From Betaproteobacteria bacterium (lineage in GTDB: Bacteria > Pseudomonadota > Gammaproteobacteria > Burkholderiales > SG8-39): a stretch of 52,455 nucleotides of DNA. Each line of letters opens with the position of its first letter. Position 1 is the stretch's first letter. The DNA lies in assembly GCA_004297625.1 (NCBI GenBank), contig SCTY01000042.1, forward strand, positions 1 through 52,455, read 5' to 3'. Both the position numbers and the translations under genes were made by a program. Under the pieces are notes generated by a model that made no database searches, had not been told where the DNA came from, and saw only the letters and a list, made by a program, of their open reading frames with translations. Of this stretch, positions 22,596 through 30,738 are shown piece after piece.

Positions 22596-22820
22596 ATGGA
22601 AATGCTGGACAAGGCCAAGGCGCGCGCGCACGGCGCGGTGGACCAAGTTGCCGAGGCTGCAGCGCCTGCCGCAAAATGGCTCGAGGAGCATGGCGAGAGC
22701 CTGAGCGCCCAGAGGGACAAGCTCGCGGACACGACGGTCAAGTACATTGCCGCGCATCCGCTGCAATCGCTCGGAATGGCATTGGCTGCCGGCTATCTGA
22801 TCGGCCGGCTCACGCGTTAA
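22596..22820 (+). CDS. DUF883/ElaB-YqjD-like membrane-anchored protein
   Basis: This 74-residue protein starts MEMLDKAKARAHGAVDQVAE. It has a helical charged body and a C-terminal membrane helix with HPLQSLGMALAAGYLIGRLT, the signature of the DUF883 (ElaB/YqjD/YgaM) family, proteins that tether ribosomes or associate with the inner membrane in stationary phase. GGGAGAAGCACC precedes the ATG at 22596. It heads the operon with yqjE- and yqjK-like genes, as in E. coli yqjD-E-K. Confidence 0.85.
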   Translation: MEMLDKAKARAHGAVDQVAEAAAPAAKWLEEHGESLSAQRDKLADTTVKYIAAHPLQSLGMALAAGYLIGRLTR

Positions 22821-23171
22821 ATGGTCGAGGAGCTGTCCGGCGTATTTGCTTCGGCCAGAGGGCTGCTGTCGAACCTCCTGGATCTGTTCACCCTCGAGGC
22901 GCGGCGTGCCGGCCTGACGCTGGTGTTGATGCTTGCATGCGGGGCGATCGGTGCGATCCTCGTCGTCGCCGCATGGCTCGGCCTCATGGCAGCGCTCGCG
23001 CTATGGGCCGTTAGCCGTGGAAGCAGCTGGGAAGCCGCGCTGGCCATCGTGGCATTTGCCAATCTGGCGGTCGCCGCGGCGCTGTTCTGGCTGTGCGCCC
23101 GGGTGAGCCGGAGGCTGCTCTTTCCGGCGACCCGCCGCCAGCTGCGGCCAAGCCGGCTCGAGCTGGTCTGA
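22821..23171 (+). CDS. yqjE: YqjE/phage-holin-family membrane protein
   Basis: This 116-residue protein starts immediately after the DUF883 stop. It has a short soluble N-terminus (VEELSGVFASARGLLSNLLD), a two-helix membrane region (about 35-60 and 70-97) and a basic end (RRLLFPATRRQLRPSRLELV). This is the YqjE (PF07332) layout; members are called phage holin family but are chromosomal. The function in the stationary-phase envelope is unclear. Confidence 0.85.
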   Translation: MVEELSGVFASARGLLSNLLDLFTLEARRAGLTLVLMLACGAIGAILVVAAWLGLMAALALWAVSRGSSWEAALAIVAFANLAVAAALFWLCARVSRRLLFPATRRQLRPSRLELV

Positions 23172-23172
23172 A

Positions 23173-23433
23173 ATGGCGTGGCAGTCGTCAGCGATCGCCG
23201 CTGCCGAGCTGCGGGTGGTGCAGTCCCGCCGCGACCTGTGCGGTGACTTGCGGCGCCTGCAATCCCGGCTGTCGCCCGCGCTCGCCTGGGCCGCCGCTGC
23301 CGGCGTGGCCGCGCTCGTCGCTTTCTCGCTGACGCGCCGCAGGCGGTGGGGCGCGCTGGCGGGGATGGTGGCGACAGCGCTGATCCGCCACGCCGTGCAA
23401 CGTCTTATCGCCAGAGCCAACAGTTCCATGTGA
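23173..23433 (+). CDS. YqjK-like protein
   Basis: This 86-residue protein starts MAWQSSAIAAAELRVVQSRR. It has a basic helical N-terminus and one central membrane segment (about 37-51, ALAWAAAAGVAALVAFSLTR). It follows yqjE by one base and its stop overlaps the next gene as in YqjK operons. Family assignment is by position and layout; the sequence itself is not diagnostic. Confidence 0.65.
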   Translation: MAWQSSAIAAAELRVVQSRRDLCGDLRRLQSRLSPALAWAAAAGVAALVAFSLTRRRRWGALAGMVATALIRHAVQRLIARANSSM

Positions 23434-24332
23434 AGCGCCGGTTCCATCTCCCGCCCTGGTGGCTACGCGCCAGGACGGTCCTGACCGAGTCCTTGAAAGC
23501 CTGGATCGAGCAGCGCGCCGCCAGCAAGGGCGCCGCGCTGGCTTTCTATACCCTGTTCTCCATGACGCCGATCCTGGTGCTCGCGATCGCGGTCGCCGGT
23601 TACTTCTTCGGCGCTGAGGCGGCGCAGGGCGAAATCATCGTCCAGATGCAAGGGCTGGTAGGACCGAACGGGGCGCAGGCAATCCAGGCGTTGCTGGCGG
23701 CCGCGCAGGATCCCGCCTCCGGGCTGATTGCGACGATCGTGGCGGGCGTGCTGTTGCTGGTGGGCGCGACCAGCGTATTTGCGGAGCTGAAGGGCAGCCT
23801 GGACGAGATGTGGGGAATCAGGACATCCCGCCGGTCGAGTTTCGGCACGCTCATGAGGACCCGGCTGCTGTCGTTCGGGCTGGTGCTGGTGCTCGCTTTC
23901 CTGCTGCTTATTTCGCTGGTGGTCAGCGCCGCGCTCGCCGTGCTCGAGCGTTACGCAGGGGGCATCTGGAGCAGCTCGGGAGACTTTCTCTCGGCAGTCT
24001 CCTCGCTGATCTCGTTCGGCGTCATCGCCTTCCTGTTCGCGGTCATCTACAAGATGCTGCCCGATGTGCGGCTCTCGTGGCGCGATGTCTGGACCGGCGC
24101 TATTTTCACGGCGGGATTGTTCGGTCTCGGAAAATATGCGATCGGGCTCTACCTGGGCAACAGCGCCGTGGCCTCGGGTTTCGGCGCCGCCGGGTCGGTG
24201 GTCGCCTTGCTGGTCTGGGTCTACTACTCGGCGCAGATCTTCTTCCTGGGCGCGGAATTCACCCGGCAGTACGCGCTGTGGTTCGGCAGCCTCCGGCGCG
24301 AAAGGCAGCGCCTCCAGGAGCATGCGCCTTGA
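23430..24332 (+). CDS. YihY/RbnN-like membrane protein
   Basis: This 300-residue integral membrane protein has six predicted helices. It starts with a GTG at 23430 that overlaps the yqjK-like stop. Text includes GAALAFYTLFSMTPILVLAI, LLLVGATSVFAELKGSLDEM, KMLPDVRLSWRDVWTGAIFT and GSVVALLVWVYYSAQIFFLG. These are the conserved blocks of the YihY/virulence factor BrkB family. The family was once thought to be RNase BN; that is not supported. Length is normal. Confidence 0.9.
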   Translation: MKRRFHLPPWWLRARTVLTESLKAWIEQRAASKGAALAFYTLFSMTPILVLAIAVAGYFFGAEAAQGEIIVQMQGLVGPNGAQAIQALLAAAQDPASGLIATIVAGVLLLVGATSVFAELKGSLDEMWGIRTSRRSSFGTLMRTRLLSFGLVLVLAFLLLISLVVSAALAVLERYAGGIWSSSGDFLSAVSSLISFGVIAFLFAVIYKMLPDVRLSWRDVWTGAIFTAGLFGLGKYAIGLYLGNSAVASGFGAAGSVVALLVWVYYSAQIFFLGAEFTRQYALWFGSLRRERQRLQEHAP

Positions 24333-24462
24333 GTACGCTGTCGGACACATCGCCCCGCGGATCAGCGGGATGATGCGGGCGTGCGCGCTGGTTCAAGAGC
24401 AGCTGGACTGCGTCGTGCTGTTCTGGGAGTAGAAGACGATTGCTATGGCCCCGCATCGCTTC

Positions 24463-25326
24463 TCACGCGCTCGCCAGCGGTGCGCCGTCGAACACCCGAT
24501 ACGCGTTCTTGCCGACGCGCTTCGCCGCGTGCAAAGCCCGATCCGCGCTCCTTAACAGCGTGGCGGCATCCTTGCCGTGGGCTGGATACATTCCCACCCC
24601 CGCGCTTATGGTGATCTTCACCGCGCGCCCCGCGATGTCGCAGGGCTTCGACACGGCCTTGACCAGCTTCGATGCCACCCTGGCGGCGTCGCCGGCGCCG
24701 CCGACTTGCCACAGGGCGATCACGAATTCGTCGCCACCCACGCGCGCCACGGTGTCGACTTCCCGCACCGCGGCCACAAGGCGCTCGCCGACCCGTTTCA
24801 GCAGGCTGTCCCCGGCATCGTGGCCCAGCGTGTCGTTGATCTCCTTGAATCCATCGAGGTCCAGATAAAGGACGGCCATCGCGCTCCTGTTGCGGCGGGC
24901 ATGGGCGATGGCGAGCGAGATCCGGTCGGCAAGAAGCTGCCGGTTCGCAAGGCCCGTCAGCGAGTCATGCAGCGCCTCGGACTCGAGCCGGGCTTCCTTC
25001 TGCTTTCTCGCAGTGATGTCCTGCGTCAGGGCGAGGATTCCGACGACTCGCCTGGAGCAGTCGAATTCGGGAACGTAGTCGATCTGCAGATGCCGGTCGC
25101 GGCCGTTCAGCGACAGGGGGCGCTCGAACGTGACGTGCTCGCCGCGCAGGGCGGCTTCGATGTAGGGCCGTCTTTTCTCATACTCATCGTTGCCCAGCAG
25201 TTCCTTGATGCGCCGGCCGGCCGCCTGCGCGTCGAAATAGGAGATCAGCAGTCTCGCGGCGCCAAAGTCCGGCGCGGCGCGCTCGACATCCCGCTCGGTC
25301 GCGGCGGAAAACAGGAACGAGCCCAT
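24463..25326 (-). CDS. PAS-GGDEF diguanylate cyclase with shortened PAS
   Basis: This 287-residue protein has an N-terminal PAS-like region, then a GGDEF domain with HDSLTGLANRQLLADRISLA, VLYLDLDGFKEINDTLGHD and the intact RVGGDEFVIAL active site, followed by KNAYRVFD. It should make cyclic di-GMP. The PAS goes from LLISYFDAQ straight to AAGRRIKELLGN; about 20-25 residues of the usual fold (the YRF-N-x2-Y-x-W-x-G block) are absent, so ligand binding is doubtful. The start is uncertain: the ATG at 25324-25326 is preferred because a dyad (25361) and an upstream terminator leave room for a promoter; an ATG at 25387-25389 has a better Shine-Dalgarno. Confidence 0.75.
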   Translation of the reverse strand: MGSFLFSAATERDVERAAPDFGAARLLISYFDAQAAGRRIKELLGNDEYEKRRPYIEAALRGEHVTFERPLSLNGRDRHLQIDYVPEFDCSRRVVGILALTQDITARKQKEARLESEALHDSLTGLANRQLLADRISLAIAHARRNRSAMAVLYLDLDGFKEINDTLGHDAGDSLLKRVGERLVAAVREVDTVARVGGDEFVIALWQVGGAGDAARVASKLVKAVSKPCDIAGRAVKITISAGVGMYPAHGKDAATLLRSADRALHAAKRVGKNAYRVFDGAPLASA

Positions 25327-25360
25327 CGACCGTGTTGTAGCTTTTCGGCCCAGCGCCTGC

Positions 25361-25376
25361 TGTGCGCTGCCGCACG
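25361..25376 (-). promoter_or_regulatory. 16-bp stress-island dyad upstream of the cyclase gene
   Basis: Leftward it reads CGTGCGGCAGCGCACA, with both half-sites matching TGYRCG and CGYRCA. It is 35 bp before the favoured start of the GGDEF gene. If the cyclase starts at 25389 the motif lies in coding sequence, so the call is conditional. Confidence 0.4.
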
Positions 25377-25403
25377 CACTCTTGCGCATCGAAAGCTCCA
25401 GCA

Positions 25404-25439
25404 AGAAAAAGCCCGGAGCGAAGCTGATGCTGCCGGGCT
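25404..25439 (-). terminator. Intrinsic terminator of the collagen-like gene
   Basis: Reading leftward, AGCCCGG and CCGGGCT form a 7-bp stem around a 16-base loop, followed by five T then CTTG. It lies 26-60 bases after the stop of the collagen-like lipoprotein gene. Confidence 0.75.
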
Positions 25440-25464
25440 CGTACTCTTGCGGGCGAGACGCTGG

Positions 25465-26403
25465 TTATCGGCTGCTGATGAGCGTTTCGACCCTGCGGTT
25501 GTTGTACATCTGCGGATTGCCGAAGTTGCCCGTCTGGATCTTCCAGGACGGCACGCCCGCCGCGAGTAGCGCGCTGCGAACGTTGCTGATCCGTTGGTTG
25601 TTCAGATCCGTGCTGCCCGCGCCGTCGATGCCGACTTGCTGGCCGGGGTTCTGGCTCAGGTAGTTCGCGATCTCGGACACCTTGCCCGAATCGGAAGACA
25701 GGAGCTGCGAGCTGTTGAAATCGAAATAGAAGTCGCGGTACGAGGTCCAGCTGCCCGTCGCGCCGCCCGGGCCGCCTGGGCCTTGGACGCCGGTCTGACC
25801 GATCGCGCCTTGTGCGCCGGTAGCGCCGGTACGGCCCGTCGGGCCGCTCACGCCTGCCAGCTCGGTGTTGCCTTGCGCACCCGTAAACCCGGTTGCGCCT
25901 TGCGCGCCGGTGGCACCCGTAGCGCCGACCGGGCCTGTCGGACCTTCCCTGCTCGGGCCTTCTGCGCCCGTGCTACCCACCACGCCTTGCATGCCCGTAG
26001 CGCCGGTTTCGCCCCTCGCACCAGCGGGACCCGGAAGGCTGGAGCCCTGGGCTCCCGTCGCGCCGGTCATGCCTTGCGCGCCTGTCGCGCCAGTTGCTCC
26101 CGTGGCGCCGGCACGGCCCACGACCATCCTGCCGTCGGGGCCGGTTGCTCCGGTCGGGCCTTGCATGCCCGTGGCGCCGGTGTATCCGGTCGGGCCTTGC
26201 GGTCCGGCCATCGCCGCGCCGGTCGCGCCCATGGCTCCGGTCGCGCCTTGTGCGCCCGTGGCGCCCGTGGCGCCGGTGGCGCCCGCGGGACCGACGTAGC
26301 TGATCGGCTGCGGGGACTCGATGGGCTGCGTCGTGCTGCACCCTGCGGCGAACAGCGCAACCACCGCCAGCGAGAGCGTGCTCTTCATCATTACCGATTT
26401 CAT
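25465..26403 (-). CDS. OmpA-like lipoprotein with a collagen-like domain
   Basis: This 312-residue protein has a lipoprotein signal peptide (LFAAGC near 17-22). It has a long collagen-like Gly-x-y tract from about residue 40 to 215 ([19 protein letters not shown] and similar), with short breaks such as [17 protein letters not shown] and AGVSGPTG. It ends in an OmpA/Pal-type domain ([50 protein letters not shown]). Bacterial collagen-like proteins form trimers exposed at the surface, while OmpA domains bind peptidoglycan. The start has AAGGAGTTGCA upstream. It is a single gene flanked by the PAS-GGDEF gene and a tiny membrane-protein gene. Confidence 0.88.
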   Translation of the reverse strand: MKSVMMKSTLSLAVVALFAAGCSTTQPIESPQPISYVGPAGATGATGATGAQGATGAMGATGAAMAGPQGPTGYTGATGMQGPTGATGPDGRMVVGRAGATGATGATGAQGMTGATGAQGSSLPGPAGARGETGATGMQGVVGSTGAEGPSREGPTGPVGATGATGAQGATGFTGAQGNTELAGVSGPTGRTGATGAQGAIGQTGVQGPGGPGGATGSWTSYRDFYFDFNSSQLLSSDSGKVSEIANYLSQNPGQQVGIDGAGSTDLNNQRISNVRSALLAAGVPSWKIQTGNFGNPQMYNNRRVETLISSR

Positions 26404-26598
26404 TGCAACTCCTTTTCAATGTGACGAACGATCGCTGCGCACGTGCGCATGGCGATTCGTAGTCGAAGCTACGCAGGCTGCGCGGCGGATTCCGTGCGCT
26501 CGAGCGCTTAGCGGAAACTTCCGCGTGCGGTACGTATCCGGGCGCACGGTACCGCCCGCAGATCGAGCGCATGATGCAGACAGCCTAGGAGAACTGCC

Positions 26599-26748
26599 AT
26601 GCTCTACACCGTCGCCATCGTGCTTCTCATTCTGTGGGCCCTCGGGCTCGTCTCGTCCTACACCATCGGAGGGTTCATCCACGTTCTGCTGGTGATCGCG
26701 ATCGTGGTGATCCTGATCAGGGTCATCGGCGGGCGAAGCCCGGTCTGA
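26599..26748 (+). CDS. Tiny two-helix membrane protein (lmo0937 family)
   Basis: The 49-residue protein begins MLYTVAIVLLILWALGLVSS and continues YTIGGFIHVLLVIAIVVILI, ending RVIGGRSPV. The pattern L-W-x-L-G-x-x-x-S-Y-T-x-G-G-x-x-H-x-L-L-V-I-A is that of the lmo0937/DUF5670 family. AGGAGAACTGCC precedes the ATG at 26599. Function is unknown; members are frequently stress-induced. The upstream gap has GTGCGGTACGTA-type text but no clean dyad. Confidence 0.85.
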   Translation: MLYTVAIVLLILWALGLVSSYTIGGFIHVLLVIAIVVILIRVIGGRSPV

Positions 26749-26915
26749 CGCTTGCCTTCCGACACCGCGAGCGACGCTCCTTGCGTGACCAGTGCGCGCA
26801 AGGCAACAACGCCTGGTTTGTGGTCCCGGCGGGTTTGTCGCGCCCGTACTTCTGCTTTTGATGGCGTACCTGGAACTGGGCCGCCGCAGCGCACCGAGCG
26901 CGCCGGCTATTTGAA

Positions 26916-28361
26916 TCAAATCTCGAGGCGCTTGCTGATTCCCGCGGCAAGGCGCGGATCCACGCGCTCGAAATGCTCGAGCTGGCGCTGCACGATATCC
27001 GAACGCGTCACGGCTTTCATCGAGGCCGAAATGTTGCCGATCAGAAGCTCCTGCTGCGCGGGATTCATCAGCCGGAAGAGCGCGCCGGGTTGCGAGAAGT
27101 GGTCCTGTTCGCCGCGGTGGGAGAAGCGCTCGACCACCGTGGCACCGAGATTCCATGAGGGCTCGCAATACGCCGGCGCTTCGGCAGGGGTACCGGGCAC
27201 GCTGTTCGGCTCGTAGTTGGGCGCTGCGCCCGCGTTGCCGTCAAAGCGCATCGCGCCGTCGCGCTGGTTGTTGCGCAACGGGCATCTTGGCGCGTTTACG
27301 GGCAACTGAGCGTAATTCGTCCCGACGCGATAGCGCTGCGCATCGTTGTAGGCGAAAAGCCGCCCCTGCAGCATCTTGTCCGGCGAAAAACCCATTCCCG
27401 GAACGATGTTCGCGGGCGAGAACGCGGACTGCTCTACTTCGGCAAAGTAATTTGCAGGATTGCGATTGAGCTCGAGCTCGCCTGCCTCGATCAGCGGGAA
27501 TTCCTTGTGCGGCCAGATCTTTGTGAGATCGAAGGGGTTCCAGCGGAAGCCCGCGGCCTGCGCCTCGGTCATCACCTGCAGGCATACGTGCCAGCGGGGA
27601 AATTGGCGTGCTTCGATCGCCTTGAAAAGATCGCGTTGCGCGTAGTCGGGGTCCGCGCCGGCGAGCGCCGCAGCCGCTGCAGGCGAAAGATTCTTGATAC
27701 CTTGCCTGGACTTGAAATGCCATTTCACCCATACGCGCTCGCCTTTCGCGTTGATCAGGCTGAAGGCGTGGCTGCTGAAGCCGTGCATGGCGCGAAAGCC
27801 GTCCGGCGTGCCGCGATCGGAAAAGAGAATGACGATTTGATGCAGCGCTTCCGGCGAGAGCGACCAGAAATCCCACATTGCGTCCGGGTCCTTGAGGTGC
27901 GTCTGCGGATTGCGCTTCTGGGTATGAATGAAGTCCGGGAATTTGAGCGGGTCCTTGATGAAGAACACGGGCGTGTTGTTGCCGACCATGTCCCAATTGC
28001 CTTCCTCGGTGTAGAACTTGACTGCAAAACCGCGGGGGTCGCGCACGGTGTCCGCGGAACCCAGCTCACCACCCACCACAGAGAAGCGTAGAAAAACCGA
28101 TGTCTCTTTGCCGACGCGAGAGAGAAGCTTTGCGCTGGTATATCGGGTGATGTCGCCCGTCACGCGAAAGCTGCCGTACGCGCCGGATCCCTTGGCATGC
28201 ACCACCCGCTCCGGGATGCGCTCGCGGTTGAAATGCGCGAGCTTCTCCACCAGGTGGATGTCCTGCAAGAGCACCGGCCCGCGAGGACCGGCGGTGACGC
28301 TGTTCTGGTTATCGGCGACGGGTTGGCCGAAGTTGGTCGTTAAAACGGGTCGGTCCGACAA
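26916..28361 (-). CDS. katA: Monofunctional heme catalase (clade 3)
   Basis: This is a 481-residue catalase that breaks down hydrogen peroxide. The distal-site His is in RVVHAKGSGAYG, the Asn is in MVGNNTPVFFIKDPLKFPDF, and the proximal heme Tyr is in RLFAYNDAQRYRVGTNY. These, together with the length of 480-490, point to a small-subunit clade 3 enzyme without the C-terminal flavodoxin-like domain of KatE. The start is a TTG at 28359-28361, preceded by a good AAAGGAGATCGATC, so weak initiation may limit its level. It stands alone in a leftward run. Gene symbol by family convention. Confidence 0.93.
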   Translation of the reverse strand: MSDRPVLTTNFGQPVADNQNSVTAGPRGPVLLQDIHLVEKLAHFNRERIPERVVHAKGSGAYGSFRVTGDITRYTSAKLLSRVGKETSVFLRFSVVGGELGSADTVRDPRGFAVKFYTEEGNWDMVGNNTPVFFIKDPLKFPDFIHTQKRNPQTHLKDPDAMWDFWSLSPEALHQIVILFSDRGTPDGFRAMHGFSSHAFSLINAKGERVWVKWHFKSRQGIKNLSPAAAAALAGADPDYAQRDLFKAIEARQFPRWHVCLQVMTEAQAAGFRWNPFDLTKIWPHKEFPLIEAGELELNRNPANYFAEVEQSAFSPANIVPGMGFSPDKMLQGRLFAYNDAQRYRVGTNYAQLPVNAPRCPLRNNQRDGAMRFDGNAGAAPNYEPNSVPGTPAEAPAYCEPSWNLGATVVERFSHRGEQDHFSQPGALFRLMNPAQQELLIGNISASMKAVTRSDIVQRQLEHFERVDPRLAAGISKRLEI

Positions 28362-28398
28362 GATCGATCTCCTTTCGTTGCTTCGCCGCGGTTCAAAG

Positions 28399-29763
28399 CT
28401 AGAGCCAGTACTCGAGCAGCCGCGCCGCCCACTCCTTCAGCCGCAGATCGAAGGACCTCGCTTCCCAGCGCTCGAGATCCACGGCTTCGGACGCCTCGAG
28501 ATCGGCGGTAAAGGCGGCATGCATCTGGCCGGCGAACTCGCGCCCCAGGATCGTGGCGTCGATCTCGTCGTTGTGCAGAAAGCTGCGCCGGTCGAGATTG
28601 GTCGAGCCGATGCACGACCACACGCCGTCGATGGTCGCGGTCTTGGCATGCAGCATCGCGCTGCGGCGCTCGTGGATCTTCACGCCGGCGGCCAGCAGGG
28701 CCGAGTAGTGCGAGCGCCCGGCGTGGAAGGCGACGCTGGAGTCCGAATGCCCGGGCAGCACCAGCCTGACGTCGACGCCGCGCCGCGCCGCGTCGGTCAG
28801 GGCCTCGACGAGCTGGGGGTCGGGGACGAAGTAGGCGTTGGTCAGGTAGACGTGCCGTTCCGACTTGGAAATCGCCGAGATCAGCGTGAGATAGATAAGG
28901 CTGTGCGGATCGTCGGGCGTGCTGCCGATCGCGCGCACCATCTCGGGGCCTTTGGCGGCAAGCACGGGGAAGTAGTTCGCGGCGGCGAGCGGCGCGCCGC
29001 GCTGCTTCGTCCATGTCTGTATGAACAGCTTCTGGAATTCATCGACCACCGGACCCTCGATCCGCAGATGCGTGTCGCGCCAGGCAGGCTTCGCGTCCGA
29101 GGCCTTGCGCCTGGCGAACGACCCGCCGGAATGCACGCGGCTGAAATTGATCCCGCCCACGAACGCGATGCGCCCGTCGATCACCAGCAGCTTGCGGTGG
29201 TCGCGGTTGTTGACCAGCCACTCCTTCCTGGCCGACAGCGGGTTGACCGGATTGAACTGGAGGACCTGCACGCCGCCGGCCGTCAGGCGATCGAAGAACG
29301 CCTTCGGCGTGCCCATGGAGCCTACGCTGTCGTACACCAGATTGACGGGCACGCCCTGCACGCGCTTCTTCAGCAGCAGATCGGAAAACTGCCGGCCGAT
29401 CTCGTCGTCCTCGATGATGTAGGCTTCGAGGTTGATGTGGTCGGTGGCCGCGGCGATCGCGGAAAACATCGAGCGGTAGGTCGCCGCGCCGTCCTGCAGC
29501 AGCAGCACGCTGTTTCCGGAGCTGAGCGGGGTGCCGACGATGGCCTGCTCCACGGCGATGTGCTGCTGCAGGATGTCGAGCTCGCTCCCCTTGCCCTTCA
29601 GGCCCGCGAGGATCGCCGCGACGCGCTGCATGGAAAGCGGGCCGCGCGCGCTCTCGATTTGCACGCGGCCGGCGTTTTGCACAGGATCCCCGGCATCGGG
29701 CAGCTGCGCGCAACCCGCCGCCAGCAGCGAGCAGCCCGCGGCGAGCGAGCGCTTGCCTGTCAC
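28399..29763 (-). CDS. Cardiolipin synthase-like phospholipase D lipoprotein
   Basis: This 454-residue protein has a lipoprotein-type signal (LLAAGC at about 13-18). It has two HKD motifs, NNRDHRKLLVIDG (near 208) and MLHAKTATIDG (near 370), with the downstream GSTNLDRRSFLHNDE that completes the second half. These make it a member of the phospholipase D superfamily close to ClsA/ClsC cardiolipin synthases, which join phosphatidylglycerol molecules. The lipobox suggests periplasmic attachment, unusual for cytoplasmic-membrane Cls enzymes but seen in related proteins. It follows a small membrane-protein gene with a 4-base overlap. Confidence 0.82.
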   Translation of the reverse strand: MTGKRSLAAGCSLLAAGCAQLPDAGDPVQNAGRVQIESARGPLSMQRVAAILAGLKGKGSELDILQQHIAVEQAIVGTPLSSGNSVLLLQDGAATYRSMFSAIAAATDHINLEAYIIEDDEIGRQFSDLLLKKRVQGVPVNLVYDSVGSMGTPKAFFDRLTAGGVQVLQFNPVNPLSARKEWLVNNRDHRKLLVIDGRIAFVGGINFSRVHSGGSFARRKASDAKPAWRDTHLRIEGPVVDEFQKLFIQTWTKQRGAPLAAANYFPVLAAKGPEMVRAIGSTPDDPHSLIYLTLISAISKSERHVYLTNAYFVPDPQLVEALTDAARRGVDVRLVLPGHSDSSVAFHAGRSHYSALLAAGVKIHERRSAMLHAKTATIDGVWSCIGSTNLDRRSFLHNDEIDATILGREFAGQMHAAFTADLEASEAVDLERWEARSFDLRLKEWAARLLEYWL

Positions 29764-29978
29764 TTGTTCCTGAACCCGAGCAGCAGGAATACGCCCAGCG
29801 CAATCGCGCCGGCGCTCACGAGGACCGGTACGTCGACGGTTTCCTTCTCCTGCACCTGGAGCACCATCGGGCCCAGCTTCGCGCTGTGGGTTTCCTTCGT
29901 GTAGCTGAAACCGCCGTAGGCGAGGCCCAGCGCGCCCGCTGCGATCAGAAGAATGCCGACTATCTTTGCGATGCCCAT
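29760..29978 (-). CDS. DUF3185-like small membrane protein
   Basis: This 72-residue protein starts MGIAKIVGILLIAAGALGLA, then has YGGFSYTKETHSAKLGPMVL and a second membrane helix (LVSAGAIALGVFLLLGF). The pattern of helix, YGG-x-S-Y-T-K-E and second helix is that of DUF3185-type proteins. The ATG at 29976-29978 has CCGGAG at the correct spacing, so it was preferred to one six bases earlier. Its stop overlaps the start of the cardiolipin synthase-like gene; the two form a unit. Confidence 0.75.
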   Translation of the reverse strand: MGIAKIVGILLIAAGALGLAYGGFSYTKETHSAKLGPMVLQVQEKETVDVPVLVSAGAIALGVFLLLGFRNK

Positions 29979-29997
29979 GTTCATCTCCGGAAAAGGC

Positions 29998-30738
29998 TCA
30001 TGGAACGACGGCGGGAATATCCTGGCGGTAGCGCACGTCGCACAGCAGGCGGCCCAGTTCTTTCTTGACCACGGCGTAGCACTCGCACGCGCGGGCTTCC
30101 AGCCCGGAGCGCTCGAGCACGGCAATGTGGCCGCGCCGATAGCGGATGACGCCGGCCTCGCGCAGCCTGCCGGCGGCCTCCGTGATGCCTTCCCGCCGCA
30201 CGCCGAGCATGCTGGCGACCAGTTCCTGCGTCATGACCAGCTCGCGGGAGGAGACCCGGTCGAGGGTGAGCAACAGCCAGCGGCACAGCTGCTGCTCCAC
30301 CGAATGGTGCCGGTTGCAGACCGCGGTCTGAGTCACCTGCGTGATCAGCGCCTGGGTGTAGCGCAGCAGCAAGCGCTGCATCAGGCCGGCGCGATCGAAT
30401 TCCTCCCTCAGCCGGCGGCTCTCCAGCCGGTAAGCGTGCCCTGCGGTCTGCACCACGGCCGAGCTCGGGGTGGTGCCGCCTCCCATGAAAAGCGAAATGC
30501 CGACCACGCCTTCATTGCCCACCCCCGCGGTTTCGGCCGATGCGCCGGACTCCATGACATAGTGCAGCGACACGATGCTGGTCGTGGGGAAGTAGGCGTG
30601 CTGCATCTGTCCGCCGGGCTCGTAGAGGATTTCGCCGAGCGGCATCGGCACCAGCTGCAGATGCCGGGCGAGGCGCTCGAATTCCGCCGTGGGCAGCGCG
30701 GCGAGCAGATGATTCTGATTCGGACTATGCGGCAGCAT
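29998..30738 (-). CDS. Crp/Fnr-family regulator, class B, third gene of a kinase operon
   Basis: This 246-residue protein has QNHLLAALPTAEFERLARHL, YFPTTSIVSLHYVM, GNEGVVGISLFMGGGTTPSS, TAVCNRHHSVEQQLCRWLLL and a helix-turn-helix LVASMLGVRREGITEAAGRL, with the C-terminal CECYAVVKKE. The recognition helix keeps RREGITE. Its ATG lies 14 bases inside the end of the response-regulator gene, so it is translated with it, and the kinase gene in turn overlaps that one. The operon implies phosphorelay signalling linked to this Crp-like protein. No dyad lies directly before it. Confidence 0.88.
   Translation of the reverse strand: MLPHSPNQNHLLAALPTAEFERLARHLQLVPMPLGEILYEPGGQMQHAYFPTTSIVSLHYVMESGASAETAGVGNEGVVGISLFMGGGTTPSSAVVQTAGHAYRLESRRLREEFDRAGLMQRLLLRYTQALITQVTQTAVCNRHHSVEQQLCRWLLLTLDRVSSRELVMTQELVASMLGVRREGITEAAGRLREAGVIRYRRGHIAVLERSGLEARACECYAVVKKELGRLLCDVRYRQDIPAVVP

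Noticed and set aside
24325..24432. 36-codon frame after the YihY-like gene
   Set aside because: It overlaps the end of that gene, has no clear Shine-Dalgarno of its own and no recognisable sequence.
25594..26424. Long rightward frame opposite the collagen-like gene
   Set aside because: It is a shadow created by the Gly-x-y repeat codons (GGN/GCN) read on the other strand; it has no ribosome site or family features.
26521..26570. GTGCGGTACGTATCC and GGGCGCACGGTACC as stress-island dyads
   Set aside because: The half-sites are present but their spacing (2 or 8 bp) does not fit the N4 form of the other copies.
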